64,000 nucleotides of DNA, from assembly GCA_021613335.1 (NCBI GenBank), contig JAJTWR010000126.1:1-64000 (forward strand). Reading direction: 5' to 3'. The translations under genes were made by a program, and so were the position numbers. The notes under the pieces were generated by a model. That model was not told the DNA's origin and ran no database searches. It saw only the letters and a program-made list of their open reading frames with translations. The stretch comes from Whitmania pigra (Eukaryota > Annelida > Clitellata > Hirudinida > Haemopidae). Below are positions 11,801 through 24,092 of this stretch, piece by piece. Position 1 is the stretch's first letter. Every line of letters starts with the position of its first letter.

Positions 11801-14800
11801 AGAAGTCGCCGCCTCTCCAAGTTTGGAAGCTTGAGCAACTTTAGTCTCTTCACATACGTATAAGATGCCATGGATGGAATTGACTTAGTAAATTGCCTAT
11901 GTATCTTTTCTATTTTGTCAATTAAATATTTGTGGTATGGATTCCAGACTGGGGAGCCATATTCAAGTATTGGTCTTACATACGTACAGAAGGCAAGCTT
12001 TAAAATATCCTGATCTTTGGAAGAAAATATGTCCATAGGTTCCATAGGTTCGGATCATCCAGGAGACTGTAGCGGCTCTTTTGGTGATGGCTTCAATGTG
12101 TGAATCAAACTTGAGGAATGGATCCATTATAATCCCTAGATCTCTGATCTTGTCGACATGCTGTAGGACATGCCCGTCGATGTAACATTCATGGGATCCT
12201 CCTGACTGTTTGCGTCCTGTTATAGAGAAAACTTGACATTTGTCAGGCGCAAGTTGTAGTTGCCATTTGTCACTCCACTGGGTCACTTTGTCTAGAGCAA
12301 ATTGTAGTTGGGTTTGAGAGAATCCGTTCGTACTGTACAGTTTGACATCATCAGCAAAAATCTTGCAAACAACATTTAAGGTCTTGAGCAGGTCAGGTAG
12401 GTCGTTTATGTAGAGTAAGAACAGAGTTGGCCCTAGTACGCTACCCTGGGGGACACCACTGACAACATCCTCCTCTGATACAGAGCCGTTGACTTTCACC
12501 TTTTGAGTCCTTGAAAAAGAAATTTCCATGCCATTCTTTAATGTCGTCTCCAAAACCATAAGCTGAGATTTTATTGATAAGTTTGGAATGTGAAACGGAA
12601 TCAAAAGCCTTTCTAAAGTCGAGGTATATTATGTCAATAGTGGGCTTCGCTTGGAGTTCCTCTGACCATTGCTGAGTGCTTTCGAGTATATTTGTAATTA
12701 TGGATCGGGCCTGGATAAAAACATGTTGACTGTCATCTATCAACTTTTGATAAGTCAGATGTTGCATGATTGCCTTGTTTATTATTCGTTCCATGACTCT
12801 GCAACTTGTTGAAGTAATGGAGATTTCCTGTAGTTTCCAGGTGCTGTAGTGGGTCCTTTTTGATGGATGGGTGTGACCAGGCTACTTTCCATTCCTGGGG
12901 CAATTTCTTGTCTTTAAAAGATGTATCAAATATGTGGGATAATGGTACAGCAAGCGATGATGCGCACCTTTTTAGGAATATGTTGGGAATACCATCAGGT
13001 CCTGCTGAAAATGACGAATCCAGTGTGCGAAGAGTTTTGTGTATGATTTCTGGAGAGAAATCAATCCTGCTTAGTGTGCTACTGGAACAAGGAGGGACAT
13101 AGGTGGTTACACCGTCATCAATCGTAAAGACTGATGTAAAATAATCATTGATGGCGTTTGCAATTTTTGAAGGATCTCTCGTCAATATACCATCAGGAAG
13201 GGCAATCTCAGATATATTGATTCGTGCATGCAACTTTCTACCTACGTAGTTATACAGTCTGCCGATGTTCCTGCCACGGAGCAGTTCTAGTTTAAAAGCT
13301 GCATAGTGTTTCTTAATGGCTTTGCTACATGCTTTAGCAATATTATTGTATCTTGTTTTTAAATGTTTTTTAGATGATCCACACTCATACGTGAAAAAGT
13401 ACATTGGGCGGAAGACCGAAAATACTCTCGAATCAGATTCAGAGACGTCATCAGAGAGGCTCACGAGGAGAATATTCGTGTAAAGCTGGATGTCCATGTG
13501 AGGACAGTCTGCAATTAACTTAATTCCAGTGGACAGCTGAAATACAAATGCGAAAGCGAGCCCCAGCGCTGAAAATCCATCACAAGGAAAAACGCCTCCT
13601 CTGGACCAAACAGATGGTCATCTATAACGAAAGGTGGAAACTCGTAATTTTTTCCCAGTTGAAATAAAGTTTAACCTTGGGCAAGATGGTTATAAATACT
13701 AATGGCATGATCTCATAAAAAAAGAGATTTTGTTTTAGCAGTAAACATAGAGGAGGTTCTGTGATGGTCTAGGGAGAAAATTAAACTTTTGGGAAGACTG
13801 GACGGTATTTTTGAACGGGAGGCAGGACTCTCAGAAGTACGTCAATATGCTGAATGGTCATCTCCTTCCTTCTGCTGAAACAGAAAAAACTGGAATTTCG
13901 GCAAGATAAGACCGTCATTCATGCTTCCAAGGCAACCAAAGCATTTTTCCAGGAGTCCGTCATGCAAGTGTTGATTCCGTCTTGATACCGATTGAAAATG
14001 TCTGGAGCCTATTTTCAAAAGCATTTAGGTAGTGGGTAGCATTATGACACCGAAAACGATTTGAAATAAGCGATTTGGAGAGCCTGGAGATACCTGGATG
14101 AAGACATCATCAAAACACTGATTTTCTCCATGAAAAATAGGTCCATAGATGGTATTTCTAAAAAAAAAGGAAGAATAACATCTTATTGAAACATTTTCCA
14201 AAATACTGAAATTCAAAATATTTTGAGACCTCTTAATAAAAAAAATTCAAAAAATGGTTTTTCGTGGAATTTGTGCTTAATTTTTGATCAAAGAGAAAAA
14301 AATTAAACATTAAAAATTTGTCATGACTGAGCTTCTGAGACTCCAGACATGTCACCTAGATTTGCTATTAATAAGATGACTTATGGCTCGCGAGTGCATT
14401 TAATTAAATATCGATTATATTATTGTAAACTCGGTTTTTGAAATTAATTAAGTTTATATTGCTAATGTAATTAAATTTGTATTTAATTATATTTGTTATC
14501 TTTTTCGTGCACGTGGTCTCGCTATTATTGCTATAGAAAGCATTCTCGCTAATCACCTGGCAATCAGCGAGAGTCCAGACAATTTTAGAAGCCCAAATAT
14601 CCATTTGCATCCTTAAGTACCTCAATCCCTAAACACTTAAATTCTGTTATTCAGTTCCGTTAATTGAATACTTGCTCTATTAAAATTATTAGTTAACTTG
14701 CTTATTTGCGGACTCCCGGGCTATTTCAATATGTTTAAGCTAGCCAATATTATTCTTAGAGGCCAGGCAAAGATGATTTAAAATAATAATTATTATATTA

Positions 14801-17800
14801 AGGACAATTCGTTTAATTACCTGTTAGGCGTGTATTGACCTTTTTTCGTGAATTTTTATAGGCTGATATTTTAGCAGATTTTGTTAGAATTGCAAATCAG
14901 ATCCAACGAGTATAAACATGGACTCGATGAGAGCTGATCTAAGATGGTTTGAGGATGATTAGAGACTTTTCCTGTTTATTTCAGCGGGACAAGTCAGTTG
15001 TGCCCGAGTAATAGCCATACTTTGCAATAGAGTTTGTAAAATTACTAATTTACTTACTCTAATCTCTATCAACTCTAACAAAGAAACTCCAACTCTAAGC
15101 GCCACAAGCTTTGTTCCAATATTTACATATACTAGGGATGGTGTAAAAAATAAATAACAAAAAATACTGAAGTCTTCGGCCATGGTAACAATCATATAGT
15201 TATTTTTTGACACTATGGCAGCAATAGAAAACAAGAAATAATTTCGGAAAAAAACGTTTTTTTTTATATTGATATCATTCAAGACAACATTTTATCACTA
15301 TCCAAAGTCAATTCTTTTTTTGACGACCTACCATTATACAAAATCTAGAGCATGTGCTTCCTTGTCGTTTTGGTCGCTCTGTTGAAATAAAAGCTATTGG
15401 TTCTTACCGTATGTTCTCGAGTCGCCGGCCGAGTTATTTAACAATATCGTATAAGTAAATAATAATTTAAGATAGAAATAGTAGGGCATTACCAACAATC
15501 TCACAAAAAATACCCATCCTCCCTTTTGGACACTTTGGGCAATCCTTGAGTTCGAATATACAATTCCAAGATGCAGCAGCATAACCAAGCTTCAATCCTT
15601 TTTTATGAAATGTAAATAAGTTAGTTAATTAAATTGCAAAGGCATCTACTGTACTTAATAAGAAACTACTAGGATGTCTCTTAATTTCTTAACAACTCAA
15701 AAAAAGGTTTCCAATATATCTGGAATATTTAACATTTTGTTAATGACCTATTTACATTATTGGAACTGCATCATTTGCTTCGAAGGATATTGGTAAAGCT
15801 GTTGAAATAGTTTAGTAAATGGTTCGTTGTTTTTTTGTTTTTGTTCTGGGGACTCGGAATTATACGTTCGTCTTGTTTTGGCCTAATATTTTTCATTAGG
15901 TTGTGGGCCCAGAATAGCCCAACAGTTATAGCAGTTCAGTAACTAAGTATTGCGACTTAAGAAGTTTGATAAATTGATAGAAGCTTCGATATGTTGATAG
16001 TTAATAAGTAAATCGTAGGTTAACTGACAAGACTGTAAACAATTGCGGAATCGTGCGATACGAAGCACACAGTTGCAAAGTTGAACATTTCAAACTGTAA
16101 AGTATGGAAGTTTAAAGTAATGATGTTATTGATTCGAAATGACATTTGGTCGGTTGTGCAAGAAAATCCAAATCCGCTCCCGAATAGATGGGCAAGAAAA
16201 GATGTAAAAGCCCAATGTGCTAATCAAACTTGTGGCGGCTAGGAGCGAGAACCTTCCTTTGTTTCACCTACTTCTTGTAGCTGTAGAGCTGTGCATTAGG
16301 TGGTTAATGCTCTAGCTATCTTGTGTGTTGACAAATAAGTTGATAAGTGTTGACAAAGTAGTTGCGTTTACTGCATTGTTTTCCTGGATTTACTGCGTGT
16401 CATAACATTTGTGATACTCGGTTTAAAATTTCCGACATTGGAACAGGCAGCCAATCAGGGAGAGTATATCCCTTCGGGTTGACCTTTTTTTACAAAAGCT
16501 GAGATTATGTGTAAAATTACTTAAGCGCGTTTGTAAGTGTGTTTGAACATTTATTCTTAATAAATCTCTTCAAAAAAAGTTGCTATACATCATAAAATGA
16601 ATAAATTTAGAGAGTGGGCCATTAAAAAAGAGATCCATGAGCAATAAAATGTAATTGTAAAATTCTATTTTAACTGTCAACAAGATCTTTACTTTTTGTG
16701 TTTCACCTACACCTGTAGCTGTGATTGCAACACAAATCTGTTTGAAGGATTTGAAAAATCCTAGCCTACTGATGGAACTCAGTGAGCGGATTTAAGGGGG
16801 ATGGGGGGCACAGGGAGGACATGTTTCTCTGCACCTCCCCTAAATCGGCCACCGTGGCCAACTTAATCACATCAATTTTTCCGTTAAAGGTAATTCTCAG
16901 CTTGTCGAGTCTATATTACAGTGTAGCCTATGGGAGGAGATATCATTTATACATAAGAATATAATTCACCTCTCCGGTGGATGGAAAAATGGTTGTAATC
17001 ATTTCCAAAAATACCCGGCCAGGTATCGTGTAATTTACACATGTCCAATTTAACCTGAACCATTACGTTCAGACTATGGACACACACGCAATGACCCATC
17101 TATGGTATATACATTAAAACTTGTAAGGTACATAGCAAAAGTTTATAAAAATTTCAACTAATAACATTGGAAAACAAACTGTAGATATTTTTACATGTCA
17201 TTAACTTTTTCTTAAGAAGTTTTTGATGCTACTTTCAAATATGAAATCTGATTTCAACTAATAACATCGGAAAACAAACTTACTTTTTAAGCAGTTTTTG
17301 ATGCTGATTTCAAATCTAAAAAGCGTTCTAAATGGCAGTTCCGTTATGAGTTGTGATTGTTTTGCCATTTTATTCAGAATAAAACTTGAAAAAATTAATT
17401 ACTCTGATGTGGTGTTAAAATATGGCAACTAGAGTATTTGCAGTACTTTAAAATTAAAAGCTATTTTGATGGTAATGCAGACATGGTACACAAAGTACTA
17501 TTGCGAGGAAACAGCAGAGGTAGGAAGCACACACAAAAGACAACAGGGTTATACCGACGATCCAATGAGTTGAAAACATTGCTAGCGATGCCAAAACACG
17601 AATGAAATAAATCGAATAAGGGCTGTAGCAAGACGAAATAATGCAACTCGAAAATAATGTTGACAAAGAGCGGCAATAAGACGAGATTGTGAAACTCCAA
17701 AGCAACATGAATCAAGATTTACGAAGAAGAGCGGCATTTCGAGAATCAGTATGCAATTATTTACCAAAAATGGACTATGCAGCTAAAGACATGGTTTCCT

Positions 17801-20800
17801 TTGAACAAATTACTAAGAAATGTCGGCACTGAAACGCCTTGAAGTTTGAAGTTTACTAGAGTGTGTTACAGTATTGGAAAGTAGTTCAAAGCAATACGAA
17901 AGATCTCCCTTTGCCTCCATCACCATTGAACATGTTTTTGTTTGGAAACTCGCCCATATCAAGACATCTAACAGTTCAATTCCGCATTTCAAATGGCGAG
18001 CTTTGGAGCAGACCACATTGATCATGGTAATGAAACAAATATAAAGGACAAAATCTACATCATTGGATCATTGCTTCTGAAATTAAGTGACATGAAACCA
18101 GCCCAAAAATCCCAGAAGAGTTTTTTTTTGCAAAACTAAATGAGAAGTGCTACATTTGGACCACTCTGGCAGCAGTAGATGCACTTGGAAGAACTGACAA
18201 GACATTGAGCATTCAAATCAACTTTCCATTTGGCGCATGAAGAAAGTCAAATCTGTCATAACCAAAAGCAAAATACAACAGCTAAGCAACGGCCCCTGAC
18301 TTCAGACTAGAGCAAAAAATGGTCATCTTCTCATGATGTTCGAGTTTTCTCTCCGATTTGACAAAAGCTGAAATTAGGTTTCTGCATTGCATCCTTCACA
18401 ACAAACTTGATTTGTTAATTAGTATTACTTAACACTTGATTAAAGCTGTTTCGACAAAGGCCTTATAACTACTTTATAGTTATAACTACTTTAAAGTATT
18501 AACTACAAATAGTTAATTACTTTTAATAAAATGTTAAAATTTTAAAATAAAATGAACAAAAATAAATTTTTCCAATTTGGTATATCACTTTATAAGCTTA
18601 GTTTCTTTAATTTCAAATTTTATTTACTACCGCCATTTCTCACTTCTGAATTATTACTTAGTAGCCGTATTTTGAAAACGTTTTATGTAAATTGTGAGAC
18701 GCAATCGAGCGCCTGAAACTCTTATGAACCATATTTGGTAACAATCTGTAAGTTTGATTCTCCAACATCATTCCTGATATTAGTTGTCTAATGATTCTGA
18801 AAAGCTATCAAGAAAAAATGTTCAGCTCACAATCGACCATCAATCTAAAAATGACAATCAAAAGTTTCTGACATTAGGAAAGCCTTCGACTTGTTTTGAT
18901 TCGTAGATTGAAAAGTTACAAAACAAATTTCATGTCACATAATTCTGGTTATGCAAGTGTTCCTCAGCTAGTTGATGGAGACATTCAGCTAAAGTACCTC
19001 CTCTGTTTTAAAACACATAATGTCAGCAAACATTATTCTACTCCTAAATAACAATTTACTTATGCAATACTTACATCCTATTATTTATCAAACTCAGCAA
19101 GAAATGTACAAAGCCTACTCAATTATCCAACTGTTTGTGCTGCATTCATCAAGTTTAATTCGACATTACCAAGTTCGGCAGCAGTTGAAAGACTTTTTAG
19201 TGTAGCAGGGCGGGTTTTATGTAACAGACGATGTAAATTATCGGATAATCATATCGACATGATTTTTTTAAGAGATCGCCTAAAACATCCATTGTATACT
19301 TCTTTTTTTGATTAATTTGGATAATAAAATTTTGTTGATAATGTTACACTAGTGTAAATAAATATGCTAATAAATTATGTCTTGTACAGTTGTCCAGAAA
19401 ATAATTTTTATCAAATGTCAACTAAAAAGTAGTTAAAAAATTGTTAAAAAGTAGTTAACTACTATGCAAGTAGTTAAGGAGTAGTTAGTAACTACTTATT
19501 TACAAAGTAGTTAAAAAATAGTTAACTACTTTTTCAGTAGTTAAAGCCCATCTCTGGCTCTATGGCGACCGGGACGCCCTTAAAAGCAATGACAACACGC
19601 ACTCAGAAACAGTTCAACATTACGGCTAACTTTTTATCTGCAAATGGTTTTAAGATATATGCATCTAAATAACAATCAGTTTTATTTACAAACAGCTGAG
19701 ATTCTTCTGTCTCAAGCAGTCACCTTCGTAGAAATCGTCCTAGATGCAAGACTAAGTTGGTCTGCACACGCAGAGGTTGTCAAGACACGTTGCTTGAAAA
19801 GACTCAATGCAATGAAAGCTATCTCAGGAAGCTCATGGGGTGCAAGCAAATCCATTCTGCTACAAGTCTACAGAGGCACTATCCGTTTCCTCCTTGACTA
19901 TGGCTGTGAATTGATAGATCTAGAGTCAAACAGATCAGAGACACATACGACAAGCTTCAGTATCAAGCGCTCAAGATCTGTTGTGGTGGGATGAGGGGAA
20001 TAACCGCCTCGTCTCTGGAAGTGGAATGTGGTGAGCTTCCTCTCGATCTACATCTTAAGAAGCTCATGGCAAACCCCGCACCATGCCCTCAGGAAGATAC
20101 AAATTTACGTCATTTCCTTCAGGAATGTCCGGCCCAGTCTGGGAGAGGAGAGAAATTAGACTCAGTACAAATCTGAGATGAGTTCCATGTTTAGCAATCC
20201 AGCGGATTAAGCAAATAAACTAAATAAAGACGATGGAGTTTAAGCTTGGCCGAGTTCAGAGAGTTGTTGTGATAGAGTCGCGAGTGAGAAGATCATATGA
20301 GTTTGTAGTTTTTGCGAGTGAACGTGAAATTTTCTGTGAGCGACTGTTTTGGAGTCCGATTATTGTATTTAATTGTTATTGTCTTTAATGCTACTTATTA
20401 TTCCAGCGTAAGTAATGCATCACATCAGAGTTCAAAAGCTGCTGAAGCTGTGTTTGATATACTTGGGAGATACATACCTAAGCCAAACTCAACTCATTAG
20501 AACTCTGAATTTAACAGTTACAGAGTCCTAGAGATGATATGAAGGACAAACTTGATATCATGAATGAAACAATCTTATCAAATAATCAACTGTTGTGACA
20601 CCATCAGCTGGAGATTTTTATGGATTTTATGAACCAGATTCTGGGAGTAATGAATCTTCTATCAAAGTGGAAACACCTGAATGATCCATGACATGACATG
20701 AATCAGCTGAGCAGTTACACATTGTAATTTTATAAATTATGTTTTTAAAAAGGTTGTTTTTCCGAATTTATATAATTTTGTTATTATCTTATAATTTCTG

Positions 20801-22295
20801 GCTTTTGCATGTTATCCAGATATCCAGCAGTCAAAAAAGTATTTCTGAAGTTCAACACATCCATTCCATCATCTTATGAAAGACTATTCAGTCAAGCTGG
20901 TCTTACCTTCAACCCTAGGTACTTTGTACTTATACTTAAAAACTTATGTAAATGTAAATTCTGTTACACTTGTCTTAACATTGTATTGAAGATAACAAAT
21001 ATTATTTCTGATCAATAAAGGTCCCCAAAAGTACTTGTACCTGTTCTTATAAGTACCTTCAGCCCCAGGTACTTTGTACTTATACTTAAGTACATTTTGA
21101 GTACTTATGGCAACACTGCTTGCATGCCACGGATGGGTTGCATCCAGGTTGTTCCAAAGCATTCCATTATAATTAATTTGAACTGGATTTAGTTGACAAA
21201 ATTTGGTGACTTAAACATTTTATAATGTACTAATAACATTTTATACATATATATTTTAATATTTAAAAAAACAATAAACATCAAATTCACTTGTTTGTTC
21301 ATTAAATCATGTGTTAAAAACTGTTAAATCTTAAATAACTGCCGTCGCCTTATTATAATATGATTTACACCATACCCTTCGAGGCTGGCGTCAGTTTAAC
21401 TGACGGTCACATTTATGGCCATATCTGGCAGAATTTGGCAATTACATTTTTTTAATAATTTATAATATAGTTTTCATGCCTAGAGCAATGCAATTGATTA
21501 TACAAATTTATAAAATTGCATATATGAGTTGATACGGGTTAAGTAAAAAAGCAATGAGAAATGACACAAAATAACTGAGGCATAAGTTGGAAATTTTAAA
21601 TAATAACATTAATGCTCTCAAAAATAACTACATACCAAGTTCACCCCATAGAACATGTTTTCACAAAATTTTTCGCAACCCATGTTCAAGATTGGTTCAC
21701 TTAAGTATTTTATGAAAGATACATTGAGATTTTTGAAGCACCCAAAAAATTCTTTCAAATAACTGGATTCTAAATGTATATGTAATGGATGCAAACAAAT
21801 CAATTAAGCAAAAACCTATCAGACAAAACACTTTCTGAATTGACTTGACTAACCTGCAGTTTGTGTTACTTCCAGGAATTTAGCTGTACTATGGACAACC
21901 ACAAACCTGCCCCCTTTAGGGCATGAATAATATGATATATCGAATCTAGCATACAATTCACAATATGTCCTTATTTCGTTAGAGCCATTAAAATGGCGTA
22001 AATAAACGTAAATATGATCTGCACGATCGGCTTCTGAGAATAGGTTACGTCATTTAACTTTGGAAGATCCAACATTATTTTAATAATATACAATAACAAT
22101 TTAACGTAGCTTACTTGGATATATGGTAATTTTTTGCATCACACTCCCAAAATCTATTACAACTCTATCAACGGCTACATCAAACAGATTCTCACGAATC
22201 TTCTGCTTGTCATATAGTTTGTAATAAAAACGTATTTGAAAAGATATATTGCATAAAATTAATAATACAATACACAATCTGACATCTAAAGCCAT
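8867..22295 (-). CDS. Lectin-like/EGF single-pass membrane receptor, copy a (338 residues)
   Basis: Seven exons on the minus strand: 22295-22115, 22030-21854, 21769-21636, 15589-15493, 10412-10284, 9230-9102, 9036-8867; 1017 nt, all phases agree. The ATG starts a signal peptide ([15 protein letters not shown]). Exons 1-2 resemble a galactose-binding (F5/8C or F-type lectin) fold: VDRVVIDFG...ITIYP, then VYLRHF and [10 protein letters not shown]. Exon 3 has three cysteines (GCF, GC, FC) ending at a gtatgt donor. Exon 4 ends [17 protein letters not shown]/laminin style. Exon 5 is an EGF-like module, and exon 6 a calcium-binding EGF (DIDEC...GSYTCEC). Exon 7 has a charged EKEQEKDKE stalk, a membrane helix (about residues 306-328, [16 protein letters not shown]) and about 10 cytoplasmic residues. 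Likely a surface receptor or ligand without signalling domain. The exon 2 acceptor could lie 3 bases upstream. Exon 3 could be a WSC-like module; this is tentative. Confidence 0.8.
9474..9803 (+). mobile_element. Solo LTR of the SAP-LTR family (copy a, first)
   Basis: It shares the LTR body of the complete element at 38296-40164: 'gcacgtggtctc', 'aagcccaaatatccatttgc', 'tcagttccgttaactgaata', ending 'cccgggttatttca'. The 5' end reads TGCTGTAAAC. Flanks are TTAT and TTAC, a degraded 4-bp duplication. It lies in the intron between the two EGF exons. The same insertion at 30386-30711 shows it predates the duplication. Confidence 0.75.
10413..11290. other. Intron sequence without recognised feature
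   Basis: AT-rich sequence shared with 31321-32200 in copy b, differing by a few per cent. I see no open frame or RNA gene. The last 200 bases are probably the 5' region of the Tc1-like element that follows. Confidence 0.5.
11296..14170 (+). pseudogene. Tc1/mariner-like transposase pseudogene, split by a LINE
   Basis: The N-terminal helix-turn-helix reads LTEGERG, stop, [20 protein letters not shown] near 11310-11400. The rest resumes after the LINE with GRKTENTL (about 13410), [14 protein letters not shown] (about 13630), FNLG-DGY (about 13690), [10 protein letters not shown] (about 13840), a FRQDK-like block (about 13900) and PIENVWSLF (about 14000), the familiar Tc1 order ending at the third catalytic region. 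Stops and frameshifts abound. The uninterrupted relative is at 32205-33045. Confidence 0.75.
11409..13365 (-). mobile_element. CR1/jockey-like LINE inserted in the Tc1 pseudogene
   Basis: On the minus strand the frames give, in order: a pre-RT segment ([19 protein letters not shown], about 13130), the RT fingers ([16 protein letters not shown]), [44 protein letters not shown] (the catalytic motif is intact here), [26 protein letters not shown] and TRGHCLKL, ending near 11566. The poly-T at 11410-11421 is the poly-A tail of the minus-strand element. No endonuclease is present: the copy is 5'-truncated. Flanks TGTTATTCAAT and TGTTTTTAAAT are a possible imperfect target duplication. Confidence 0.8.
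14421..14728 (+). mobile_element. Solo LTR of the SAP-LTR family (copy a, second)
   Basis: About 308 bp, same family as 38296-38604, ending 'cccgggctatttca'. It is flanked by exact 4-bp repeats ATAT (14417-14420 and 14729-14732). The paralogous insertion is at 33297-33604. Confidence 0.85.
16219..16407 (+). mobile_element. Gypsy-type LTR remnant
   Basis: It matches the LTR at 54861-55048 ('gctaatcaaact' to 'cataaca'), but its first 16 or so bases and the upstream polypurine tract are absent here. The sequence just upstream (15712-16218) is not shared with copy b and is unidentified. Confidence 0.65.
16408..18390 (+). other. Unidentified 2-kb block shared with 55049-57250
   Basis: Nearly identical to the copy-b block across 17.1-18.2 kb (only a handful of differences by eye) but with no long open frame on either strand. 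The right end runs into what in copy b becomes a gypsy gag frame, so part is probably the 5' region of that retrotransposon. Copy b carries about 235 extra bases at 55255-55490. Confidence 0.5.
18391..19565 (+). mobile_element. hAT element remnant with C-terminal dimerisation fragment
   Basis: It begins where homology to copy b stops (18391) and carries 'taactactttatag' subterminal repeats at the left and 'gtagttaactact' repeats at the right, ending 'agcccatctctgg'. Frames near 19080-19310 give [18 protein letters not shown], then [17 protein letters not shown], the hAT dimerisation signature. The rest of the transposase is missing. A related fragment lies at 28940-29148. Confidence 0.7.
19600..20228 (+). 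mobile_element. LINE fragment (jockey/Nimbus-like RT C-terminus)
   Basis: Frames read [64 protein letters not shown] and RHFLQECP in the order seen in jockey-type LINEs. A short A-rich end 'aataaactaaataaag' closes it. It is absent from copy b. Confidence 0.65.
20407..21119 (+). mobile_element. hAT transposon remnant, copy a
   Basis: Frames give [23 protein letters not shown], then [15 protein letters not shown]...[13 protein letters not shown], two separated pieces of a hAT transposase. The right terminus is GTACTTATGGCAACACTG, whose complement CAGTGTTGCC is a typical hAT end, preceded by 'aagtacaaagtacc' subterminal repeats. The matching copy-b piece is 59612-60140. Confidence 0.7.
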
Positions 22296-23329
22296 ATCAT
22301 GTATATTCAAATGAAGTTCGAAAACGAATATGTTGAAGCTATTAATTACAGTAACGAAAATAAGCAAAACGTCCGTTAACGTCAAAGAAAAGTGGATTTC
22401 GGTTATAACTGAAGTGAAGCCAGAACCTTTTGTTAAATTAAAAATATATACAAATTATTTAAGTAGTTTTTTATTTTGATATGATTTTGGACTTTACTAA
22501 TTTGTGAAAAAACCGCATTCTAGCGCTACACAATCTGATAAAAAGTAATGTCTTCTTAACGTCCGTTGCATATCTAGATGATTGGGACGGTGCTCACGCA
22601 GCGACAAGCACATACAAGGAGCGATGTCGGAAAAGCCTAGCATCCAATCAACTTTCAGAAATTTAAATATTAATTTGTAAAATATCCGTCAGTCAATTTA
22701 TTAGTAACGACGAAGGGAACGCAGGCATTTTAATCATACTAACTCATGGAGCTTAAAAATTAAAAAAGACGTTTTATTTCTACAACAAAAGGTTAAAATT
22801 CTTGTCCCATGGAAAACTATCGTGCATACGAATGTTCCAAAGTGATGAAAGAATTGCTTCTTCCTGATTCATAATCGTGATCGGTTGAGGGTTTTGTTGA
22901 TATTGTGTCAACGTTCCCCCAGAGTTTCCAATATTCTGTCCTGCAGTGATATTTCCATTTTTCATATGGTAATTGAAATAGGAATTTTAAAAAAGATTAT
23001 TTTTCTCGATAATGATAATTAAAATTTAGTAATGGAATTAGAAATAGGAATGGAAATTGCACGAAACAAATGGAATTAAGATGAGAAATAGAAATTATTT
23101 CTGAAGCCAATTCGATTTAACTCAAGCTTTCTTATCTATGCTAATTTATTTCAGTCAAATACCGGTATCGATTGACTTGCATTCCGTGACTGGACCTTGT
23201 AACATTGAAAGTATTTTATTGTTGTATCAGATGTTGCAGAAACACCAAGACAATACCAAAACATAGATCAGCATTACAGCAATTACTGCAACCGAAGTGC
23301 AATCATTCTTTGTTTCTACGTGCAAGGTT

Positions 23330-23620
23330 GGAAGTAAACAACAAACATCATGATGGAAGGAATTCATTATAGGTAACACCAAACTGAGGTGTTACATCTA
23401 AGTTTTAGAAGATCATCTCTCGCCTTTTGGGGAAGCTTATTGTAAAGGAAATTTTATTTTCCAGAAAGATAACGCCTTGATCTGCTTTTCCAAGTTGACA
23501 AAGCCATTTTTCTAGAGCAGATATTTTTAAGTTATGAGTTGGCCAGCCTGTTCCCCAAACTTAAATTTTATAGAAAACGTTTGGGAATGTTGCCAAGACT
23601 GGTTTACAACAATTATATTA
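23330..23620 (+). pseudogene. Tc1/mariner transposase C-terminal fragment
   Basis: The frame at 23454-23610 reads FQKDNALICFSKLTKPFF, stop, then WPACSPNLNFIENVWECC. This matches the Tc1 pattern of the second catalytic Asp (QDNA), then SPDLNPIENVW. Two stops interrupt it. Confidence 0.7.
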
Positions 23621-24092
23621 AAATTAGTAATATAATTACCATAACATTTATGATCTTTTGTCTTATCAAATAAGCACCTCCATTGATTATTGATATTAAT
23701 AAAGTACACTTAGTACACCAACATACCTAGTTTACCACATTAATATTAAGGAACACGTCGGATATAACATTGGCGACGAGGATTAAAGAACAATGATGGC
23801 AGAAGATATAGACAACACTGACCGGGTTAAGGTTTTAGAGGAATACCGACTACAGAGGGACGAGGATTCCTCAGGAAAATCGTCGGAGAGAGGAGGAATT
23901 CCATCATCAGAGTTGCTCAAGATGCTTGAAATCTTAAAAGCAGTACCGGAGGTCAATAATAATCCAGTATCAGTCATATCGGGGAGCCCAGAGGTTGTTG
24001 GTGAAGTGTCAGTGGAACACAAGGAGGAGTGTTGTGAGGATCTCCCTAGCAAAGAGACAAAACAAGCTCCTATCGGAAATGTGTGTTCCAAT

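Larger units (their letters stand above)
8594..23168 (+). repeat. Segmental duplication, copy a (14.6 kb)
   Basis: This unit matches 29149-62452 in the same orientation and order. Homology begins at 'gggtaaattaatatgag' (8594 and 29149) and ends at 'caaataccggtat' (23168 and 62452). Shared landmarks in order: three EGF/membrane exons, a solo LTR (9474), a Tc1 pseudogene, a second LTR (14421), an EGF-type exon (15493), a gypsy LTR remnant, about 1.9 kb of unidentified sequence, a hAT fragment, and the lectin-like exons. Copy a carries its own insertions, such as the LINE at 11409-13365. Confidence 0.9.

Noticed and set aside
17454..17715. Hydrophobic minus-strand frames conserved at 56318-56579
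   Set aside because: Conserved only because the whole block is nearly identical; two overlapping frames are equally open and neither has recognisable features.
22780..22965. 61-codon minus-strand frame conserved at 61802-61987
   Set aside because: Both copies are open, but nearly all differences change amino acids, no splice or domain support exists, and it lies 5' of the receptor start; could be 5' UTR. Not called as a gene.
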